NCBI GenBank assembly: GCA_937891015.1 | Contig: CALAPY010000093.1 | Span: 1-64,000 of the forward strand | DNA length: 64,000 nt | Source of the DNA: UBA2108 sp002713215 | Lineage (GTDB): Bacteria; Bacteroidota; Bacteroidia; Flavobacteriales_G; Salibacteraceae | Direction of reading: 5' to 3' | Shown: positions 25,389-34,423 of the stretch, piece after piece | How positions within the stretch are numbered: the stretch's first letter is position 1 | Layout: every line of letters starts with the position of its first letter | Position numbers and translations under genes: made by a program | Notes under the pieces: model-generated | What the model saw: only the letters and a program-made list of their open reading frames with translations | Told to the model about the DNA's origin: nothing | The model's database searches: none

Positions 25389-26210
25389 TTACTTGCGCTT
25401 TGTTATTATATAGCGATTGCTCGCTTTTTTCTTAGACCTAGTTTTGAATCCTTTTGCAGGGATTCCATTTCTTGAACGAGGATGACCTCCAGACTGACGG
25501 CCTTCACCACCACCCATTGGATGATCCACCGGATTCATTGCAACTCCTCTGGTACGAGGACGTTTTCCTTGCCAACGGCTTCTACCAGCTTTACCACTGA
25601 TTTGAAGACTGTGCTCTGAATTAGAAACAGATCCAATAGTTGCTAAACAAGTAAGCAAAATCATTCTTGTTTCCCCAGAAGGCATTTTAACAATAGCATA
25701 CTTACCGTCCTTTGCATTCAACTGTGCATAAGAACCAGCACTACGCGCTAATTTTCCTCCTTGCCCCGGATTCATTTCTATATTATGAATTACAGTACCA
25801 AGTGGAATATCTTTTAGGAAAAGTGCATTTCCAATTTCAGGAGCAGCTTTTTCTCCACTTAATATTTCTTGTCCAACAGTAAGTCCTGCGGGGGCAACAA
25901 TGTAACGTTTGTCTCCATTTGCATAAACAACCAAAGCAATACGTGCAGTACGGTTTGGATCATATTCAACTGAAGTTACCTTACCTGGGATACCATGATT
26001 ATCTCTTTTAAAGTCAATAACACGGTATTTCTTTTTGTGGCCTCCACCCTTATATCGAACGGTCATCTTTCCAGCGCTATTTCTCCCGCCGCTTCTTTTT
26101 TGCGTAACGAGTAAGCTTTTTTCTGGAGTACCTGTAGTTATGTCATCAAACGTAACTTGTACTTTGTGACGTTGACCAGGTGTAACCGGATTAAATTTTC
26201 TAACAGCCAT
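25389..26210 (-). CDS. rplB: 50S ribosomal protein uL2
   Basis: 273 residues. It is needed for subunit association and supports the peptidyl-transferase centre. MAVRKFNPVTPGQRHKV, RYKGGGHKKKYRVIDFKR, ARSAGSYAQLNAKDGKYAI and the conserved loop VDHPMGGGEGRQSGGHPRSR (with the functional His) are all present. It follows rplW by 21 bases. Confidence 0.98.
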   Translation of the reverse strand: MAVRKFNPVTPGQRHKVQVTFDDITTGTPEKSLLVTQKRSGGRNSAGKMTVRYKGGGHKKKYRVIDFKRDNHGIPGKVTSVEYDPNRTARIALVVYANGDKRYIVAPAGLTVGQEILSGEKAAPEIGNALFLKDIPLGTVIHNIEMNPGQGGKLARSAGSYAQLNAKDGKYAIVKMPSGETRMILLTCLATIGSVSNSEHSLQISGKAGRSRWQGKRPRTRGVAMNPVDHPMGGGEGRQSGGHPRSRNGIPAKGFKTRSKKKASNRYIITKRK

Positions 26211-26231
26211 TATCGGTGAATTATTCCTTTA

Positions 26232-26522
26232 TTATATACTACTATAGAAATCAATTATATCTCCATCAACCAAGGTTACAACCGCTTTTTTAACAGTGCT
26301 TGTACTTCCCTGAACAACACCCCTCTTGGTGTATCTGGATTTCGATTTACCAGGAGTAACCATTGTATTTACTGACTTAACAGTAACGCCATACATGGAT
26401 TCCACGGCATTTTTAATTTCAACTTTATTTACGTTTCTCGGCACCACAAAGCCATAACGATTGAAGTCTTCTCCATCGCGAGACATCTTTTCTGTGATAA
26501 CCGGTTTTAGCAAAATATTCAT
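26232..26522 (-). CDS. rplW: 50S ribosomal protein uL23
   Basis: 96 residues. Exit-tunnel protein that docks trigger factor and SRP. Motifs: ILLKPVITEKMS at the N-terminus and NKVEIKNAVESMYGVTVKSV. The loop that extends into the tunnel (residues ~60-80) is rich in Lys, Ser and Thr. It follows rplD by 6 bases. Confidence 0.97.
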   Translation of the reverse strand: MNILLKPVITEKMSRDGEDFNRYGFVVPRNVNKVEIKNAVESMYGVTVKSVNTMVTPGKSKSRYTKRGVVQGSTSTVKKAVVTLVDGDIIDFYSSI

Positions 26523-26528
26523 TGCTTC

Positions 26529-27155
26529 TTAACTTAAAATAGATTCAATCGTTCCTATTGAAGCTTCGCAAAAAACAACTTTTTCATTATTCAAAATACT
26601 GTAAGTATTTAATTCTGAAGCAGTTATGTACGAAACAGCCCTTAAATTTCGGGTCGACAAATATACATTTTTATCCGGCTCCGGCAACACCAGCAGGGTT
26701 TTTTTGCCTGATAGCTTTAGATTGTCAATCAGCTTAACCATATCGCTGGTTTTTGGAGCTTTCAACTCAATCTTATCAACTACCATAATTTCATCAGCCT
26801 TAGCCTTTGAAGACAAAGCCGATTTACGGGCAACTTGCTTGGTTTTCTTATTTACCTTAAAACCATAAAATCTTGGTTCGGGACCAAACACTCTACCACC
26901 ACCTCTAAAGATCGGTGACTTAATGCTACCTGCACGAGCAGTTCCAGTTCCTTTTTGTTTCTTAATCTTTCGAGTACTACCAACTATTTGAGCTCGTTCT
27001 TTCGAACTATGAGTCCCTTGTCTTTGGTGAGCCAAGTATTGTTTAACATCTAAATAAATAGCATGTTCGTTTACTTCAGCCCCGAAAATTGAATCCTTAA
27101 GCTCAGCTTTTTTACTCGCTTTCGATCCGTCTGCTTTATAAATATCAACTTTCAT
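26529..27155 (-). CDS. rplD: 50S ribosomal protein uL4
   Basis: 208 residues from ATG 27155, one base after the rplC stop; an in-frame start at 27167 would lie inside rplC and add MRSK, so it is less likely. uL4 lines the tunnel constriction through the loop with STRKIKKQKGTGTARAGSI and FRGGGRVFGPEPR. In E. coli it also represses the S10 operon; no matching leader is seen at rpsJ here. Confidence 0.96.
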   Translation of the reverse strand: MKVDIYKADGSKASKKAELKDSIFGAEVNEHAIYLDVKQYLAHQRQGTHSSKERAQIVGSTRKIKKQKGTGTARAGSIKSPIFRGGGRVFGPEPRFYGFKVNKKTKQVARKSALSSKAKADEIMVVDKIELKAPKTSDMVKLIDNLKLSGKKTLLVLPEPDKNVYLSTRNLRAVSYITASELNTYSILNNEKVVFCEASIGTIESILS

Positions 27156-27156
27156 C

Positions 27157-27774
27157 TTACTTCTCAATTGTAACGATTGAACCTTTAGGACCAGGAACAG
27201 CCCCTTTTACAACCAACAGGTTTTTATCAGCCAATACTTTCAACACCAATAGGTTCTGAACTTTAACTTTATCCGAACCCATTCTACCTGCCATTCGCAT
27301 CCCTTTCATTACACGAGAAGGAGTTGAAGCCATACCAATAGAACCTGGCGTACGACCAACATCTTTTGTTCCGTGAGAGGCATCACCAACACCATGGAAA
27401 TTGTAACGCTTCATTACACCTGCGAAACCTTTTCCTTTAGAGGTACCAGTTACATCAACAAATTCTCCTTCTTCAAAAAGAGAAACATCAACTGTATCAC
27501 CAGTTTTAACTTCTCCTTCGAACGCGTCAAATTCCATAACGTGTTTTTTAGGAGTAGTACCAGCAGCCTTAAAATGTCCTTTTTGAGCAGCGGAAGAGCG
27601 CTTTTCTGACTTCTCTTCATACCCGATTTGTACAGCGGTGTATCCGTCTTTCTCCTCAGTCCTTAATTGTGTTACCACACAAGGACCAGCAGCAATGACC
27701 GTACAAGGGAGGTTTTTACCCGCCTCGTTGAACACACTTGTCATTCCGATTTTTCTACCAATTAATCCAGGCAT
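27157..27774 (-). CDS. rplC: 50S ribosomal protein uL3
   Basis: 205 residues. Early assembly protein whose long loop approaches the peptidyl-transferase centre. MPGLIGRKIGMTSVF, GTSKGKGFAGVMKRYNFHG, RTPGSIGMASTPSRVMKGM and AGRMGSDKVKVQNL are typical; the loop Gln that is methylated in E. coli reads differently here (PGSIGMAS). 19 bases follow the rpsJ stop. Confidence 0.98.
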   Translation of the reverse strand: MPGLIGRKIGMTSVFNEAGKNLPCTVIAAGPCVVTQLRTEEKDGYTAVQIGYEEKSEKRSSAAQKGHFKAAGTTPKKHVMEFDAFEGEVKTGDTVDVSLFEEGEFVDVTGTSKGKGFAGVMKRYNFHGVGDASHGTKDVGRTPGSIGMASTPSRVMKGMRMAGRMGSDKVKVQNLLVLKVLADKNLLVVKGAVPGPKGSIVTIEK

Positions 27775-27793
27775 TATATTCCTTTTTTATTCT

Positions 27794-28099
27794 TTATACT
27801 TTAATCTCAACATCAACTCCGCTAGGTAACTCCAGCTTCATTAATGCATCAACTGTTTTTGAAGACGAAGAATAGATATCAAGCAAACGCTTAAATGCAT
27901 TTAACTCAAATTGCTCTCTTGCCTTTTTATTCACGTGAGGTGAACGTAATACAGTAAATATTTTCTTGTGAGTAGGAAGAGGAATAGGACCACTAACTAC
28001 CGCACCAGTTGACTTTACCGTTTTTACAATCTTCTCGGCAGACTTGTCTACCAAATTGTGATCGTAAGACTTTAGTTTTATTCTAATTTTTTGTGCCAT
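27794..28099 (-). CDS. rpsJ: 30S ribosomal protein uS10
   Basis: 101 residues. Head protein, and the NusE partner of NusB in antitermination. KIRIKLKSYDHNLVDKSAEK, GPIPLPTHKKIFTVLRSPHV and the SREQFE-type segment KKAREQFELNAFKRLLDI are diagnostic. It follows fusA by 12 bases, so here the S10 cluster is fused directly to the str cluster. Confidence 0.98.
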   Translation of the reverse strand: MAQKIRIKLKSYDHNLVDKSAEKIVKTVKSTGAVVSGPIPLPTHKKIFTVLRSPHVNKKAREQFELNAFKRLLDIYSSSSKTVDALMKLELPSGVDVEIKV

Positions 28100-28111
28100 G
28101 ATTTACTTGTA

Positions 28112-30211
28112 TTACTCTCCAGTTACTTTTGATACAACCTCTTTTGCAATATTATTTGGAACCACCTCGTAGTGAGAGAACTCCATAGTTGAAGTTGCTC
28201 TACCAGAAGAAATAGTTCTAATAGCAGTTACATAACCAAACATTTGAGACAATGGAACAATTGCTTTTACAATTTGTGAATTACCTTTACTATCCATTCC
28301 CTGAACCTGACCTCTTCTTCTGTTCAAGTCAGCAACAATATCTCCCATGTTTGCCTCAGGAGTTACTACTTCCAATTTCATAATAGGCTCTAACAATACA
28401 GGACCAGCTTGTTTAAGTGAATTCCTGTAAGCTAGTTTCGCACAGATCTCAAATGAAAGTGCATCTGAATCCACCGCATGGAAAGACCCGTCATTCAATG
28501 TCACCTTTAATGAATCCAAAGGATAGCCAGCAAGAGGGCCATTAGTCATAGCATCTTTAAATCCTTTTTCAATTGAAGGGATAAATTCTTTAGGAATGTT
28601 ACCACCTTTAATTTTATTAATGAACTCAAGACCCATTTTACCTTCTTCTCCTGGCTCTACTTCAAAGTCAATATCGGCAAACTTACCACGTCCACCAGAC
28701 TGTTTTTTGTATATCTCGCGATGTTTAACACCAGTAGTAATTGCTTCTTTGTATGATACTTGAGGAGCACCTTGATTACAATCAACGTTGAACTCTCTTC
28801 TCATTCTTTCGATAAGAATTTCCAAGTGAAGCTCACCCATACCGCTAATTACGGTTTGACCGGAATCATCATCTGTCTTCACTTTAAAAGTTGGATCTTC
28901 TTCAGAAAGCTTTCCTAACGCAATTCCCATCTTATCGACATCAGCTTGAGTTTTAGGCTCGATTGCAACACCAATTACGGGCTCTGGGAACGTCATTGAT
29001 TCAAGAACCAATGGCTTTTTCTCATCACATAAAGTATCACCAGTTCGGATATCTTTAAACCCAACACCAGCACCTATATCACCTGCTTCGATCGCAGGAA
29101 TAGAATTTTGCTTGTTTGAATGCATTTGGAAGATTCGAGAAATTCTCTCTTTCTTTCCTGTTCTTGTATTCAACACGTAAGAACCAGCATCCAATTTTCC
29201 AGAATAACATCTAAAGAAACACAAACGACCTACATAAGGATCAGTAGCAATCTTAAATGCTAAAGCTGAAAATGGCTCAGCTACATTTGGCTCACGTTTA
29301 ACAACAACTTCTTCATCGTTAATATCATGTCCTTCAACAGCACCTTTATCCAACGGGGAAGGCAAGAAGGCCATAACCGCATCCAACATAGTCTGAACTC
29401 CTTTGTTTTTGAAAGCAGAACCACACATTACGGGCTGAATTGACATATTGATCGTTGCTTCTCGAATAGCAACCAACATCTCCTCCTCCGTAATTGAATC
29501 CGGATCCTCGAAGAATTTCTCCATCAACTCATCATTCGTTTCAGCAACCGCCTCAACCAATTTCTCTCTCCATTCAGCAACTGTATCCAACAATTCTTCA
29601 GGAATTGGAATTTCTTCCCAAGTCATTCCCTTATCGTGCTCGTTCCAAGCAATACCTCGGTTGTTGATCAAGTCAACAACACCAGCAAAATCATCTTCTG
29701 CACCAATTGGAATTTGAAGCGGAATAGGATTTCCACCCAATCGTTCTTTTACTTCCTCAACACATCTGAAAAAGTCAGCACCGGCACGATCCATTTTGTT
29801 TACAAAACAGATTCTTGGCACTCCATATTTATCAGCTTGCCTCCAAACCGTTTCAGATTGTGGTTCAACACCTGAAGCAGCACATATTAATGCAACCGCA
29901 CCATCCAATACACGCAATGAACGCTCTACCTCAACAGTAAAGTCAACGTGACCTGGAGTGTCAATGATGTTAATTTTATACTCAGTATCTCGGTAGTTCC
30001 AAGAACAAGTAGTTGCAGCAGAAGTAATAGTAATACCTCTTTCCTGCTCTTGCTCCATCCAGTCCATAGTAGCAGCACCATCGTGTACTTCACCAATTTT
30101 GTGACTGATACCAGTGTAATAAAGAATACGCTCCGTTGTTGTGGTTTTACCCGCGTCAACGTGAGCCATAATCCCAATGTTTCTTGTAAGTTTTAAATCT
30201 CTTTTTGCCAT
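28112..30211 (-). CDS. fusA: Translation elongation factor G
   Basis: 699 residues, full five-domain EF-G. GTP-driven translocation and ribosome recycling. G motifs: AHVDAGKTTTTERIL (G1), RGITITSAATT (G2), DTPGHVDFTVEVERSL (G3), NKMDRAGADF (G4). Domain IV includes YKEAITTGVKHREIYKKQSG and domain V SHYEVVPNN. It is the single EF-G of this cluster, between rpsG and rpsJ. The tuf gene that follows fusA in E. coli is not present here. Confidence 0.98.
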   Translation of the reverse strand: MAKRDLKLTRNIGIMAHVDAGKTTTTERILYYTGISHKIGEVHDGAATMDWMEQEQERGITITSAATTCSWNYRDTEYKINIIDTPGHVDFTVEVERSLRVLDGAVALICAASGVEPQSETVWRQADKYGVPRICFVNKMDRAGADFFRCVEEVKERLGGNPIPLQIPIGAEDDFAGVVDLINNRGIAWNEHDKGMTWEEIPIPEELLDTVAEWREKLVEAVAETNDELMEKFFEDPDSITEEEMLVAIREATINMSIQPVMCGSAFKNKGVQTMLDAVMAFLPSPLDKGAVEGHDINDEEVVVKREPNVAEPFSALAFKIATDPYVGRLCFFRCYSGKLDAGSYVLNTRTGKKERISRIFQMHSNKQNSIPAIEAGDIGAGVGFKDIRTGDTLCDEKKPLVLESMTFPEPVIGVAIEPKTQADVDKMGIALGKLSEEDPTFKVKTDDDSGQTVISGMGELHLEILIERMRREFNVDCNQGAPQVSYKEAITTGVKHREIYKKQSGGRGKFADIDFEVEPGEEGKMGLEFINKIKGGNIPKEFIPSIEKGFKDAMTNGPLAGYPLDSLKVTLNDGSFHAVDSDALSFEICAKLAYRNSLKQAGPVLLEPIMKLEVVTPEANMGDIVADLNRRRGQVQGMDSKGNSQIVKAIVPLSQMFGYVTAIRTISSGRATSTMEFSHYEVVPNNIAKEVVSKVTGE

Positions 30212-30232
30212 TTTAAGTCTTCTATACTATGC

Positions 30233-30703
30233 TTAAAATCTAAAATGAGAGAACGCTTTGTTCGCATCCGCCATTCTATGTGTATCTTCTTTCTTCTTGT
30301 ATGAGCCACCTTCTTCTCTGGAAGCTGCTACAATTTCGTCAGCTAATTTCTCAGCCATTGAACGACCATTTCTTTTTCTAGCAAAAGAGATCATCCATTT
30401 CATTGCTTGAGAAAGCTTTCTACTGTTTCTGATTTCTTGTGGAATTTGGAAAGTAGCACCACCTACTCTTCTACTTCTAACCTCAACTTGTGGAGTTACA
30501 TTAGCTATTGCTTTTTTCCAAACAGCAAGACTATCTTCCTCTTCGGTTTTTTTAGCAACAATATCCAACGCAGAGTAGAATATTTTGAATGCAGTATTTT
30601 TCTTTCCGTCTAACATAAGGTTATTCACGAATGTGGTAACCATTACGTCATTATAAACTGGATCCGGAGCAATTACATGCCCTCTAGCTCTTGATTTTCT
30701 CAT
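30233..30703 (-). CDS. rpsG: 30S ribosomal protein uS7
   Basis: 156 residues. It nucleates the head of the small subunit. MRKSRARGHVIAPDPVYND, TPQVEVRSRRVGGATFQIP and AEKLADEIVAASREEGGSYK are typical. GGAGG lies 10 bases before its ATG in the short rpsL-rpsG gap (17 bases). In E. coli it represses the str operon translationally. Confidence 0.98.
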   Translation of the reverse strand: MRKSRARGHVIAPDPVYNDVMVTTFVNNLMLDGKKNTAFKIFYSALDIVAKKTEEEDSLAVWKKAIANVTPQVEVRSRRVGGATFQIPQEIRNSRKLSQAMKWMISFARKRNGRSMAEKLADEIVAASREEGGSYKKKEDTHRMADANKAFSHFRF

Positions 30704-30720
30704 TTTTTACTTCCTCCAAA

Positions 30721-31095
30721 TTATTTTTTAGGACGCTTAGTTCCGTACTTAGACCTTCTTTGAGTACGACCTTCAACACCAGCGGTATCCAATGCACCAC
30801 GTACTACGTGATAACGAACCCCTGGAAGATCTTTTACCCTTCCACCTCGTACCAGCACAATCGAGTGCTCCTGAAGGTTGTGCCCTTCACCACCAATGTA
30901 ACTGTTTACTTCGTTTCCGTTTGACAATCTGACCCTAGCCACTTTCCTCATGGCTGAGTTCGGTTTCTTTGGAGTAGTTGTGTACACACGTACACACACA
31001 CCACGTCTTTGCGGGCATGCATCAAGAGCAGCGGATTTAGATGTCTTAATCTTGCTCTTCCTTCCTTTTCTAACTAACTGCTGTATAGTAGGCAT
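30721..31095 (-). CDS. rpsL: 30S ribosomal protein uS12
   Basis: 124 residues, first gene of the whole ribosomal transcript. It is central to decoding fidelity. MPTIQQLVRKGRKSK starts the protein and TTTPKKPNSAMRKVARV holds Lys43, the streptomycin-sensitivity residue; the second site reads PGVRYHVVRG. Both are wild-type-like, so no target-based streptomycin resistance is indicated. A candidate promoter and leader hairpin lie upstream (31123-31163). Confidence 0.98.
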   Translation of the reverse strand: MPTIQQLVRKGRKSKIKTSKSAALDACPQRRGVCVRVYTTTPKKPNSAMRKVARVRLSNGNEVNSYIGGEGHNLQEHSIVLVRGGRVKDLPGVRYHVVRGALDTAGVEGRTQRRSKYGTKRPKK

Positions 31096-31458
31096 ATAGT
31101 TCTAAATGTAATTTTCATTTTTGGGCAATAATTACCCATGTTTTTTTCGAGCCGGCAAATGTATGTCTTTTATTTCTTAAAATCCATCTCATTCAGAACT
31201 ATTTTTTATCCAACTATTTAACACTGATCTAATCCTTGAAATTTCAGGTTTTCAGCGATTTAACATTAGAAGTTATTCCGTCTAAAATTCCATGAAAAGG
31301 ATGCAGATTATTTCGACCTAAGCAAAAGGATGGAATAAATACAAATTTTAAGATTAAAAATTAACACCAAATTGTTCCTAAAACGGGTGATAAAACGTGG
31401 TTAAAAACTCTACTGATTTGGCAGGGCATATTTCCACTGCTAATGATAGATTTGCAGT
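31096..31458. other. Regulatory region between rpsL (minus) and uvrD (plus)
   Basis: 363 bases with no gene. On the rpsL side there is a -7 box (31156-31163) and, in the leader, an inverted repeat GGGCAATAATTACCC (31123-31137). On the uvrD side TAGATTTG (31447-31454) fits the -7 consensus just before the ATG. The middle (about 31170-31440) is AT-rich with nothing I can name. Confidence 0.5.
31156..31163 (-). promoter_or_regulatory. Candidate promoter -7 box of the ribosomal cluster
   Basis: The minus strand reads TACATTTG, an exact TAnnTTTG match, 60 bases before the rpsL ATG. A -33 TTG at normal spacing is not obvious, as often in this phylum. It would give a leader of roughly 50-55 bases containing the 31123-31137 hairpin. 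Confidence 0.5.
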
Positions 31459-33762
31459 ATGTCCTATCTGGATGAATTAAACGAAGCACAAAAAAAAGCA
31501 GTCGTCAAGATTGATGGTCCTATCATGGTGATTGCCGGGGCAGGTTCCGGTAAAACCCGGGTACTTACCTACCGAATCATCCACATGATTGAAAACAACA
31601 TCGACCCTTTCAACATTTTAGCGCTAACCTTTACCAACAAGGCTGCCAGGGAAATGAAGGATCGAATTTCTTCAAAAATTGGCCAGTCAGAAGCACGCAA
31701 TATTTGGATGGGCACCTTCCATTCGGTATTCGCCCGTATACTTCGATCAGAAGCAAAATTATTGGGTTATCCGAGCAACTTTACCATTTACGATACGGAC
31801 GACTCAAAGAGCCTTATTAAAAGAATAATAAAGGAATTAAATCTCGATGATAAAGTATATAAACCCAACCTGGTTTTAAGTCGAATATCTTCTGCAAAAA
31901 ACAACCTGATTTCAGCCAGTAATTATGCCAATAATGCAGTAATTCAACAAGAAGATTCACAGTCGAGAAAACCTGAACTGGGACGGATTTTTCAAATCTA
32001 CGAGAAGCGATGCTTTCAGGCGGGCGCCATGGATTTTGATGATCTATTATATAAAACAAATATTCTGTTTCGGGATTTCAAGGAAGTACTCTTAAAATAC
32101 CAGGATAAATTCAGATACATATTAGTGGATGAGTATCAGGATACCAATTTCTCCCAATACCTAATATTAAAAAAGCTGGCGGCGCGTTTTGAAAACATCT
32201 GTGTGGTTGGAGACGATGCTCAAAGTATTTATTCATTTCGTGGAGCGAATATTCAAAACATATTGAACTTCCAAAAGGAATACTCCGATGCCCAGGTCTT
32301 TAAATTGGAGCAGAATTATAGATCAACACAAAACATTGTAAACGCCGCAAATGGTTTAATTGCAAAAAATAAAGAACAGCTTAAAAAGGATGTCTGGACG
32401 GAAAATACCGTCGGTGAAAAGCTAAAGATAATAAAGACGCTCTCTGACAATGAAGAAGGCTTTGAGGTAGCGAATGACATCTTTTATAAAAAAGCCAATG
32501 AGCAGCGTGCAAATTCCGAATTCGCCATTTTATACCGAACGAATTCTCAATCAAGAGCGATTGAGGAAGCCCTTCGTAAAAAAGACATCCCTTACCGAAT
32601 CTATGGTGGGCTTTCATTTTATCATAGAAAGGAAATCAAAGACCTACTCGCCTATTTTCGATTAGCTATAAACCCTAAAGATGAAGAAGCTTTAAAGCGG
32701 GTAATTAATTACCCAAAACGTGGTATTGGCAAAACAACCATGGACAAGATTTTACTTGCAGCCAATGCTAATGAAGTTTCAGTATTGGATGTTGTACATA
32801 ATCCGATGCAATTTGGTGTTCAACTTTCTTCTGCAGTGATTACTAAACTAAAGTCGTTTAGCGACCTCATTGATTCCTACCATAAAATAATTGACAAGGG
32901 AGATGCCTTTAATGTGGCGAGCAAGATTGCCAGTTCCTCAGGAATATTAAAAGAACTTTATGTAGATAAATCCGTGGAGGGTGTTGCTAGGTACGACAAC
33001 ATTCAGGAGATCTTAAGCGGCATTAAAGAATTTACCGAACAGGATACCATCGAGGACGGAATAGATTTACCGGAGGGGAATGACAAAAGGACCCTGGATA
33101 TCTATATGCAGGATATTGCACTACTTACGGACACCGACAAAAATAAAGGTGATAGCAATGTGGTTTCGTTAATGACTATACATGCATCAAAAGGATTGGA
33201 ATTTCCGTATGTATATATAGTTGGCATGGAAGAAAATCTCTTTCCCTCGCAACTATCAATCAATTCAAGAACTGAATTGGAAGAAGAACGTCGTTTGTTT
33301 TATGTTGCATTAACCCGGGCTGAGACTAAAGCAACTCTTTCCTATTCTACCACAAGGTACCGATGGGGCAATCTAACCTATGCAGAACCAAGTCGATTTT
33401 TACAGGAATTGGATGTCCGTTACATTGATCAAGCCGTAGAAAAAAGAGGTCGAAGTGATTTTGAATTCAATTATAGTCCTAAGCCTTCAACCAGTGGGTT
33501 AAATCAGAAACCCAATCCCTCATTTATTAACAAAACACGAAACTTGAAAAAGGTTGCGACTGCCCAACCGACCGACCCTAATTTCCAGGCAGCAGATTTA
33601 TCTAACTTAAAAAAAGGAGATCGGGTACTTCACCAACGATTTGGCAAAGGTGAAGTGATTAAACTTGAAGGAAGTTCAGGCAATTTGAAAGCAACGGTGG
33701 AGTTTGACCAGGTTGGCTCCAAGAATTTATTATTAAAATTTGCCAAACTTCAAATTCTATAG
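31459..33762 (+). CDS. UvrD/PcrA-type superfamily 1 DNA helicase
   Basis: 767 residues. 3'-5' DNA helicase for nucleotide-excision and mismatch repair and for clearing stalled complexes. Q motif LNEAQKKAV and Walker A AGAGSGKT (residues 26-33), LALTFTNKAAREMKDR (Ia), ILVDEYQDTNFSQYLI (II), VVGDDAQSIYSFRGA (III), EQNYRST (IV), TIHASKGLEFPYVY (V) and RRLFYVALTRA (VI) are all intact. A C-terminal Tudor-like domain (KKGDRVLHQRFGKGEVI) of the kind that binds RNA polymerase in PcrA closes the protein. Its promoter box is so near the ATG that the mRNA may be leaderless. Confidence 0.96.
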   Translation: MSYLDELNEAQKKAVVKIDGPIMVIAGAGSGKTRVLTYRIIHMIENNIDPFNILALTFTNKAAREMKDRISSKIGQSEARNIWMGTFHSVFARILRSEAKLLGYPSNFTIYDTDDSKSLIKRIIKELNLDDKVYKPNLVLSRISSAKNNLISASNYANNAVIQQEDSQSRKPELGRIFQIYEKRCFQAGAMDFDDLLYKTNILFRDFKEVLLKYQDKFRYILVDEYQDTNFSQYLILKKLAARFENICVVGDDAQSIYSFRGANIQNILNFQKEYSDAQVFKLEQNYRSTQNIVNAANGLIAKNKEQLKKDVWTENTVGEKLKIIKTLSDNEEGFEVANDIFYKKANEQRANSEFAILYRTNSQSRAIEEALRKKDIPYRIYGGLSFYHRKEIKDLLAYFRLAINPKDEEALKRVINYPKRGIGKTTMDKILLAANANEVSVLDVVHNPMQFGVQLSSAVITKLKSFSDLIDSYHKIIDKGDAFNVASKIASSSGILKELYVDKSVEGVARYDNIQEILSGIKEFTEQDTIEDGIDLPEGNDKRTLDIYMQDIALLTDTDKNKGDSNVVSLMTIHASKGLEFPYVYIVGMEENLFPSQLSINSRTELEEERRLFYVALTRAETKATLSYSTTRYRWGNLTYAEPSRFLQELDVRYIDQAVEKRGRSDFEFNYSPKPSTSGLNQKPNPSFINKTRNLKKVATAQPTDPNFQAADLSNLKKGDRVLHQRFGKGEVIKLEGSSGNLKATVEFDQVGSKNLLLKFAKLQIL

Positions 33763-33782
33763 TCATGCCAAGCTCAATTGGC

Positions 33783-33790
33783 TAATTTTG
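33783..33790 (+). promoter_or_regulatory. Promoter -7 box (TAATTTTG) for DUF4290-murA
   Basis: Exact TAnnTTTG match between the uvrD stop and the ATG at 33811, predicting a leader of about 15 bases. No -33 element was recognised. Confidence 0.45.
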
Positions 33791-33810
33791 GAAACTCATA
33801 ATATCTTCAC

Positions 33811-34413
33811 ATGGAGTACAATACAAGTAGAGAAAAATTAATCATTCCGGAATACGGAAGGCACATTCAAAAAATGGTGAACCTGGCCATTGAAATTGAA
33901 GACCGGGAAGAAAGAAATAAAGCAGCCAAAAGCATCATCAAGGTAATGGGTCAACTGAATCCAAGCCTAAGGGATGTGGACGATTTCAGCCATAAATTGT
34001 GGGATCACCTTCAAATTATATCCAACTTTGGGTTGGATGTGGACTCCCCCTACCCCAAGCCAACACCGGAATCCGTAGCAACAGCACCTTCGAGGTTACC
34101 CTATAATGAAACACGCATAAAAAATAAACACTATGGTCAAATCATTGGAAAATACATTGCTGCGGCTATTAAAATTGAAGACCCTGAAGAAAAAAAGGCC
34201 CTGGTTTATTATATCGCCAATATGATGAAAAAGGCATACGTAACCTTTAATAAGGCTACTGTGACAGATGTAGAAATCTTCAATGATTTAAAGAGATTAT
34301 CAGAAGGAAAACTAACCATTGATGCTGACGTAGAATTGGTGAGGGCTGAACAAGTTTCCACACCCAGACCTAAACGCAAAAACCATAAACAAAAAAAGAA
34401 AAGAAGAAAATAA
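33811..34413 (+). CDS. DUF4290 protein
   Basis: 200 residues. The opening (MEYNTSREKLIIPEYGRHIQ) and SLRDVDDFSHKLWDHLQIIS are those I associate with DUF4290, a family known from Bacteroidota with no established function. No signal peptide or membrane helix, so probably cytoplasmic. Two similar acidic/Lys helical stretches appear (AIEIEDREERNKAAKSII and AIKIEDPEEKKALVYYIA), suggesting an internal repeat. The last 15 residues are very basic (KRKNHKQKKKRRK), which would suit RNA or ribosome binding, by inference only. It starts an apparent operon with murA 10 bases downstream. Confidence 0.88.
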   Translation: MEYNTSREKLIIPEYGRHIQKMVNLAIEIEDREERNKAAKSIIKVMGQLNPSLRDVDDFSHKLWDHLQIISNFGLDVDSPYPKPTPESVATAPSRLPYNETRIKNKHYGQIIGKYIAAAIKIEDPEEKKALVYYIANMMKKAYVTFNKATVTDVEIFNDLKRLSEGKLTIDADVELVRAEQVSTPRPKRKNHKQKKKRRK

Positions 34414-34423
34414 CACACCATCA

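Noticed and set aside
28100..28111. A hidden tuf gene between fusA and rpsJ
   Set aside because: Only 11 bases separate the two genes; tuf must be elsewhere.
29448..30196. Plus-strand frames opposite fusA
   Set aside because: Antisense to a highly conserved gene with no protein-like features of their own.
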